Assembly (NCBI RefSeq): GCF_001311925.1
Contig: NZ_BBCG01000001.1
Span: forward strand, 62,001-126,000
Direction of reading: 5' to 3'
DNA length: 64,000 bases
Source: Cellulosilyticum ruminicola JCM 14822
GTDB taxonomy: Bacteria; Bacillota; Clostridia; Lachnospirales; Cellulosilyticaceae
Made by a program: the position numbers and the translations under genes. The notes under the pieces are model-generated. The model saw only the letters and a list, made by a program, of their open reading frames with translations, did not search any database and was not told the origin of the DNA. Each line of letters begins with the position of its first letter. Position 1 is the stretch's first letter. Positions 59,645 to 64,000 of the stretch are shown one piece after another.

Positions 59645-60430
59645 ATGGACATACAGGAGAGAAAGATGAATATAAATAAAGTAAGGCATTTGGTAACGCA
59701 GGATGAAAGCCTTAAATTGGATTTTAAGCTTAAGTTGTCCATTGAACTAGATTCGGAGAAGAAAGAACTTGTAAAAGATATTATTGCTATGGTTAATACG
59801 CATGGTGGGAGAAGATACATAATTTTTGATGTAAGAGAAATAGTGGGCATTGAAGATTTATCTGAAAATATTGAAGAACGTATTCAACAAATTATAGCAA
59901 ATCGAAGTATGCCGCCTGTGACTATTGCTTTTGATGTTATTTCTTATGAAGGGAAGAAATTAGGAATTATTACAGTTTAGTGAAGTATGCAGGTATCATA
60001 TCAAATGCTTATGGCAGGAGCTTTTTATATTCGAAAAGGTTCTACAACTGGCAGAGCAACACGTCATGAAATTGCTACTATGCTACAGCAATATGGTATG
60101 TTAAGTTTTGAAAATGTGCCTTGTAGAAGTAGTAGGCTTGAAGATTTAGATGAAGACATGATTAAAATGCATATGGAACATCTGTAAGGTACAATTAATG
60201 AAAATAGAACATTATTAGAGGCATTAGGAATTATAGCTGTAGACTTGGAAAGTGAGAATTATTATCCCACTTATGGGGCTTATTATTATTTGGGAAGCTT
60301 CCACAAGATATATTAGCAGTAGATACTAAAATTGGTATGAAGGTAATAGGGGGAAATATCAGTAGATTCTTTAACGGGTTTATTTGAAGTTGTTTTACTA
60401 GGTATGAAGTATTATAGAGAGGAGGTCTCA
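59645..60430 (+). pseudogene. AlbA/Schlafen-type (AAA_4) ATP-binding protein, broken
   Basis: Start near 59645 or 59666. LKLDFKLKLSIELDSEKKELVKDIIAMVNTHGGRRYIIFDV is the AlbA_2 domain. Then TAG and TGA side by side at 59978-59983 in frame. The frame continues with YIRKGSTTGRATRHEIATM (family motif), TAA at 60185-60187, then TINENRTLLEALGII and at least one frame change after TYGA (about 60280). All three stops are one C-to-T step from Gln or Arg codons. Such proteins act as regulators or RNA-linked factors; this copy is dead or its sequence is faulty. Confidence 0.75.
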
Positions 60431-60432
60431 GA

Positions 60433-60783
60433 ATGAAGCTTAAACAGGTTCAGAAAATATTAAAAGCTCAGTCGCATACAGGAGAAGCATTATTAGAGGC
60501 AGAAGTTTCTGCAGCCTGTGGGTGTGATTTAATGAGTGATGTACTTGCCTTTGCCAGTGACCATATTTTGCTTTTAACAGGACTTGTGAATTTACAAGTA
60601 ATTCGTACAGCAGAAATGCTAGATATAAAGGGGATTGTGTTTGTGAGGGGAAAGGTTCCTACAGAAGATATGAAAAAATTAGCTGAGGAAAAACAAATCT
60701 GCTTGCTTTCTACAAATCAGCCACTTTATGTTGCATGTGGTAAGTTGTATAGCAAAGGGCTTGGGGAAAAGGGTGGAAGCTAG
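60433..60783 (+). CDS. DRTGG-domain protein, first copy
   Basis: 116 residues, a single DRTGG-type domain (EVSAACGCDLMSDVLAFASDHILLLTGLVNLQVIRTAEMLDIKGIVFVRGKVP). Found beside [FeFe]-hydrogenase-like genes in Clostridia and Thermotogae. Probably binds a nucleotide or small ligand. GAGAGGAGGTCTCAGA precedes the ATG. Starts the module and abuts the HATPase gene. Confidence 0.85.
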   Translation: MKLKQVQKILKAQSHTGEALLEAEVSAACGCDLMSDVLAFASDHILLLTGLVNLQVIRTAEMLDIKGIVFVRGKVPTEDMKKLAEEKQICLLSTNQPLYVACGKLYSKGLGEKGGS

Positions 60784-61197
60784 ATGCGGTTACACTATGA
60801 AGTGGAGGGAGAAGATTTTTTACGTGCTGGAGAAGCTTCAGCAGCTGTAAAACGCATATTAAAGCAACTTGGAATAAGCACAGAATATATACGTAAGGTT
60901 GCCATTGCAATGTATGAAGCTGAAATGAATATGGTGATTCATGGCAAGGGTGGAGAGATTGATGTAACTTTAACCGGAGAAAAGATAGAAATTACATTAA
61001 AAGACAGAGGACTTGGGATACCGGATATTGATTTAGCTATGCAAGAGGGTTATTCAACGGCATCTGCTCAAATTAGAGAATTAGGATTTGGAGCGGGTAT
61101 GGGGCTTCCTAATATTAAAAGATATAGTGATACATTAAAGATTACATCTAAATGTGGAGAGGGGACAATGGTGTACATTGAAGTATTACTTAAATAG
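60784..61197 (+). CDS. HATPase (anti-sigma-factor/RsbW-like) ATP-binding protein
   Basis: 137 residues. Small GHKL ATPase: N box YEAEMNMVIHGKGG, G1 LKDRGLGIPDI, G2 GFGAGMGLPNIKRYSD. No kinase dimerisation domain, so like RsbW/SpoIIAB kinases or anti-sigma factors. Between a DRTGG gene and the hydrogenase-like gene, suggesting phospho- or ATP-dependent signalling from the redox protein. Confidence 0.88.
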   Translation: MRLHYEVEGEDFLRAGEASAAVKRILKQLGISTEYIRKVAIAMYEAEMNMVIHGKGGEIDVTLTGEKIEITLKDRGLGIPDIDLAMQEGYSTASAQIRELGFGAGMGLPNIKRYSDTLKITSKCGEGTMVYIEVLLK

Positions 61198-61208
61198 GAG
61201 GTGAAAAG

Positions 61209-62516
61209 GTGCAAAGTCATTCAGTAACCTTAGATAAAGCTAGATGCATAGGGTGCACAGATTGTATTAAGAGGTGTCCGACAGAAGCTATTCGTGTAAG
61301 AGGATCAAAAGCAACCATTATAGAAGAACGCTGTATTGATTGTGGCAACTGTATTCGTATTTGTAGAAATGGGGCAAAGCAAGCTGTAACAGATGAACTT
61401 AGTTTAATGAATCAGTTTAAATATAAAGTAGTATTACCGGCACCTTCTCTATATGGACAGTTTCCTAAAGCTCCCAATATTACGGCTATCTTGAATGCTT
61501 TATATGAAATAGGTTTTACAGAAGTGTTTGAAGTGGCTACAGCCAGTGAAATGATTACAAAGTATATAGGTGATTATTTAGAATCTGCAAAGTATTTTCC
61601 TATGATTTCGTCATCTTGTCCTGTAATTATTAGACTTATTCAAAGACGATTCCCATCACTTATGCAGCAGGTACTTCCGATTATTTCACCAATGGAACTA
61701 GCGGCAAGATTTATTAAAACGCAGTATAAATTGAGAAAAATTGATGAGTCACAAGTTGGTGTGTTTTTTATTTCACCGTGTCCTGCTAAGGCAACAGAGC
61801 TTCATCGCCCTAAGGGTATTGAAAAGTCGTCAGTGGATGGTGTATTTGCTATTCAAAGTTTATATAAACCTATTTTAAATATATTAAGTCATCCTAGTTA
61901 TAAGGGAGCTAAAAGGCAAAGTGGGGCAGCAGGAATTGCTTGGGCTATGCAAACTGGTGGAATTGATGAAAAACGTATTAAAAATCATATTGCAGTTGAT
62001 GGTTTGGATAATGTCATTGCCATATTGGAGAAGGTGGAAGACGGCAGTTTAAATCATGTAACTTATATTGAAGCATTAGCTTGTACTGGAGGGTGTTTAG
62101 GAGGTGTTTTAAATATTGAAAATGCTTTTATGAGTAGAAATACACTTAAAAAGTGGATTGATGAAGAAGAAAAAGATACGAGAGAAGTTTTATCTAAGTA
62201 TCAAATACAATTACTTCAGAGCATTCCTTATTTATTTGAAAAGGACTTAACACCACGTCTTGTTTTTACATTAGACCAAGATGTAAATAGGGCATTAGAA
62301 AAAATGACAGAAATAGAGCTTTTATACAATAGATTGCCACATATTGATTGTGGTTCATGCGGGGCACCAACATGTAGATGTTTTGCAGAAGATGTGGTGA
62401 TGCAAAAGTCTAATATAGAAGAATGTATTTTTATTTTACGTGAAAAAATTAAAGAATTATCTGATCAAATGTATCAATTAACGCAAACAGTTATTCCTAC
62501 AGATAGTAAAAAATGA
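61209..62516 (+). CDS. [FeFe]-hydrogenase-like (HfsB/sensory-type) iron-sulfur protein
   Basis: 435 residues. N-terminal two [4Fe-4S] ferredoxin motifs (CIGCTDCIKRCP, CIDCGNCIRICR), hydrogenase large-subunit domain with H-cluster cysteines in SSSCP (about 138), FISPCPAKATE (about 198) and ALACTGGCLGG (about 293-297), and a C-terminal 4Fe-4S Fes-type motif CGSCGAPTCRCFAEDV. In catalytic enzymes the first motif is TSCCP; here the proton-relay Cys is Ser. There is no hydrogenase small-subunit domain. GGAGGTGAAAAG precedes the GTG start. Best fit is a regulatory, group C-like hydrogenase. Confidence 0.88.
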   Translation: MQSHSVTLDKARCIGCTDCIKRCPTEAIRVRGSKATIIEERCIDCGNCIRICRNGAKQAVTDELSLMNQFKYKVVLPAPSLYGQFPKAPNITAILNALYEIGFTEVFEVATASEMITKYIGDYLESAKYFPMISSSCPVIIRLIQRRFPSLMQQVLPIISPMELAARFIKTQYKLRKIDESQVGVFFISPCPAKATELHRPKGIEKSSVDGVFAIQSLYKPILNILSHPSYKGAKRQSGAAGIAWAMQTGGIDEKRIKNHIAVDGLDNVIAILEKVEDGSLNHVTYIEALACTGGCLGGVLNIENAFMSRNTLKKWIDEEEKDTREVLSKYQIQLLQSIPYLFEKDLTPRLVFTLDQDVNRALEKMTEIELLYNRLPHIDCGSCGAPTCRCFAEDVVMQKSNIEECIFILREKIKELSDQMYQLTQTVIPTDSKK

Positions 62517-62530
62517 AAGGTGGAAATTAA

Positions 62531-62863
62531 ATGACAGTAAGAGAAATGAAGGAAAGTATGCACCTTAAATTGCTAGGTAAAGAAACTGGTATGGATGAAG
62601 AAGTAAAAGGTGGTTATATTGGTGATTTATTAAGTTTTGTAATGGCACATGCTCAAAGTAAAGATGCATGGATTACAGTACAAGGGCATATGAATAGTAT
62701 AGCCGTGGCAATTATGACAGGTGTAAGTGCAATTATTTTAGCACAAGGAGTAGTACCTAATTTAGAAACTATTGAAAAAGCTAATGAGGAAAAGATTTCT
62801 ATTTTTACATCAGAAAAAAGTAGTTTTGAATTAGCTTATGAACTGGGGAAATTATTAGAGTAG
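62531..62863 (+). CDS. DRTGG-domain protein, second copy
   Basis: 110 residues. MHLKLLGKETGMDEEVKGGYIGDLLSFVMAHAQSKDAWITVQGHMNSIAVAIMTGVSAIILAQG is the DRTGG pattern, clearly diverged from the first copy. AAAGGTGGAAAT before the ATG. Flanked by the hydrogenase-like gene and the PHP gene. Confidence 0.83.
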   Translation: MTVREMKESMHLKLLGKETGMDEEVKGGYIGDLLSFVMAHAQSKDAWITVQGHMNSIAVAIMTGVSAIILAQGVVPNLETIEKANEEKISIFTSEKSSFELAYELGKLLE

Positions 62864-62870
62864 GTGAGGC

Positions 62871-63578
62871 ATGAAGGGATATTATGATTTGCACATTCAT
62901 ACAGCTGCATCTCCTTGCGGTGATGAATTGATGTCACCACATAATATTGTCAATATGGCGAAGCTTAATGGATTAGATATCATTGCTATTACAGATCATC
63001 AAACAAGTTGTAATGTACAGGCGGTTCAATCAGTAGGTGCACAAAATGGATTACTAGTTATTCCAGGAATTGAAATAGAATGTATAGAGGAATTTCATCT
63101 TATTGCTTTATTACCTTCTTGTGAAGCAGCTCATGAAATAGAAGCTGATGTAAGAAAAAATATGTTAAAAGTTAAAAATAAGCCAGAGGTTTTTGGTCAT
63201 CAATATTGTTTTGATGATCAAAGTGAAGTGATAGATGAATTAGAAGACTTTTTACTTGTTGCAACGTGTCAAACAGCTTATGACATTACTAAAAAAGTAT
63301 TGGCTATGGGCGGTGTGATTTATCCAGCCCATATTGATCGGGCTAGTTACAGTATTATAAGTCAATTGGGGGTTTTGCCTGAAAAACCATTTTTTACGGC
63401 ATTAGAAATTTCTAAAACAGCACACTTAGTACAATATAGACAGCAGTATCATGAACATCATATTATTCAATCTTCTGATGCGCATTATTTACAAGATATT
63501 AATAAAAGGAGACAGTTCATAGAGCTACCAGAAGTTAGCATTGAGGCATTATTTAGTTGGTTTAAGCAGCTAGTTTAA
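62871..63578 (+). CDS. PHP-domain metal-dependent phosphoesterase
   Basis: 235 residues. PHP motifs: DLHIHTAASPCG (1), ITDHQTSCN (2), IPGIEIEC (3), YPAHIDR and SSDAHYL (4). Predicted phosphatase with a trinuclear metal site. Partner in this hydrogenase-linked module in other Clostridia; its substrate is unknown. 7 bp after the second DRTGG gene. Confidence 0.88.
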   Translation: MKGYYDLHIHTAASPCGDELMSPHNIVNMAKLNGLDIIAITDHQTSCNVQAVQSVGAQNGLLVIPGIEIECIEEFHLIALLPSCEAAHEIEADVRKNMLKVKNKPEVFGHQYCFDDQSEVIDELEDFLLVATCQTAYDITKKVLAMGGVIYPAHIDRASYSIISQLGVLPEKPFFTALEISKTAHLVQYRQQYHEHHIIQSSDAHYLQDINKRRQFIELPEVSIEALFSWFKQLV

Positions 63579-63602
63579 GATATAGAATAAGGAGGATAAC
63601 CT

Positions 63603-64000
63603 ATGGGATGTGAAGGTTGTACCAATCAATTAACAGAAAGCTTGTATAAGAAATTAGAACAGTTTATTGATGAACTGCCAGAAAAAGAAGGGGCGCTGAT
63701 TGCTGTGCTGCATAAAGCACAAAGTATATTTGGGCATTTGCCAGCTGAAGTACAACAATTTGTAGCGCAAAAACTTAATGTGCCTGTTGCGCAAGTCTAT
63801 GGGGTAGTAAGTTTTTATTCTTTCTTTACAATGACACCAAAAGGAAAAAATCCGATTTCTGTATGTTTGGGAACTGCTTGTTATGTAAGAGGTTCTGACA
63901 AAGTCCTTCAAGCTTTCAAAGAAGAACTAGGCATAGAAATTGGTGAAACTACAAAGGATGGGCTATTTTCATTAGATGCATTAAGATGTGTAGGCGCTTG
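63603..64000 (+). CDS. NuoE/HydC-like [2Fe-2S] thioredoxin-like subunit, cut by the window end
   Basis: First 132 residues. NuoE fold: LIAVLHKAQSIFGHLPAEVQQFVAQKLNVPVAQVYGVVSFYSFF, then ISVCLGTACYVRGSDKVL (cluster Cys 1 and 2) and LDALRCVGAC (Cys 3 and 4) at the edge. An extra N-terminal CEGC pair is present. GGAGGATAACCT precedes the ATG. Usually the small subunit of an NAD-linked electron-bifurcating hydrogenase or its relative. Confidence 0.9.
   Translation, partial: MGCEGCTNQLTESLYKKLEQFIDELPEKEGALIAVLHKAQSIFGHLPAEVQQFVAQKLNVPVAQVYGVVSFYSFFTMTPKGKNPISVCLGTACYVRGSDKVLQAFKEELGIEIGETTKDGLFSLDALRCVGA

Overview
The window is low-GC, Gram-positive DNA of Clostridia type. The evidence is strong GGAGG-type ribosome binding sites, TTG and GTG starts, and Firmicutes-specific gene orders: a fla/che operon running into sigD and then rpsB-tsf, and rimP-nusA-ylxR-ylxQ-infB-rbfA. 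RNase Y, CheC/CheD, FliY and an [FeFe]-hydrogenase-like module fit a Lachnospirales anaerobe. A Cellulosilyticum/Epulopiscium-type lineage is my guess from overall gene content, not something proved here.

Layout. 1-2.0 kb: 3' end of rny, whose terminator is split by a decayed IS4-family element with readable inverted repeats and an 11-bp target duplication. 2.0-3.5 kb: purB behind a clear promoter and a candidate pair of PurR boxes. 3.5-9.7 kb: an IS graveyard holding an IS3 remnant, a roughly 1.8-kb element with a Cys-rich DDE transposase and an IS1182-type remnant. Between them lie a stomatin-like SPFH gene, its NfeD partner (nonsense codon at position 5) and a frameshifted SpoIIM-like membrane gene. 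9.9-39.4 kb: one long fla/che operon, flgB-flgC-fliE-fliF-fliG-fliH-fliI-fliJ-motE-like-fliK-flgD-flgE-flbD-motA-motB-fliL-fliM-fliY-cheY-fliO-fliP-fliQ-fliR-flhB-flhA-flhF-flhG-cheB-cheA-cheW-cheC-cheD-sigD plus three small downstream genes. 39.4-47.6 kb: rpsB-tsf, then pyrH-frr-uppS-cdsA-dxr-rseP-ispG (translation, pyrimidine nucleotides, isoprenoid/phospholipid synthesis, envelope proteolysis). 47.7-57.4 kb: rimP-nusA-ylxR-ylxQ-infB-rbfA, truB, ribF, rpsO, pnp. 57.4-60.4 kb: CPBP protease, flavin reductase with a Lys-rich tail, DUF4397 protein, and a broken AlbA/Schlafen-type gene. 60.4-64.0 kb: DRTGG - HATPase - [FeFe]-hydrogenase-like - DRTGG - PHP - NuoE-like, cut by the window end.

The most striking overall property is the number of disrupted reading frames. 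Single-base indels, mostly in short homopolymers, interrupt flgB, fliI, motA, motB, fliY, flhB and the SpoIIM-like gene, and also pyrH, dxr and ribF, which are normally essential or nearly so. fliL carries two indels and two in-frame stops. Indels in pyrH and dxr suggest sequencing or assembly error for at least part of this. The nonsense codons in fliL, nfeD, the AlbA-like gene and the transposases look more like real decay, and most can be explained by C-to-T changes on the + strand. The most interesting functional unit is the hydrogenase-like module at the right edge. Its catalytic subunit keeps the four H-cluster cysteines but has Ser in place of the proton-relay Cys, and it sits beside a HATPase and two DRTGG proteins, suggesting a redox or H2 sensor rather than a bulk hydrogenase.
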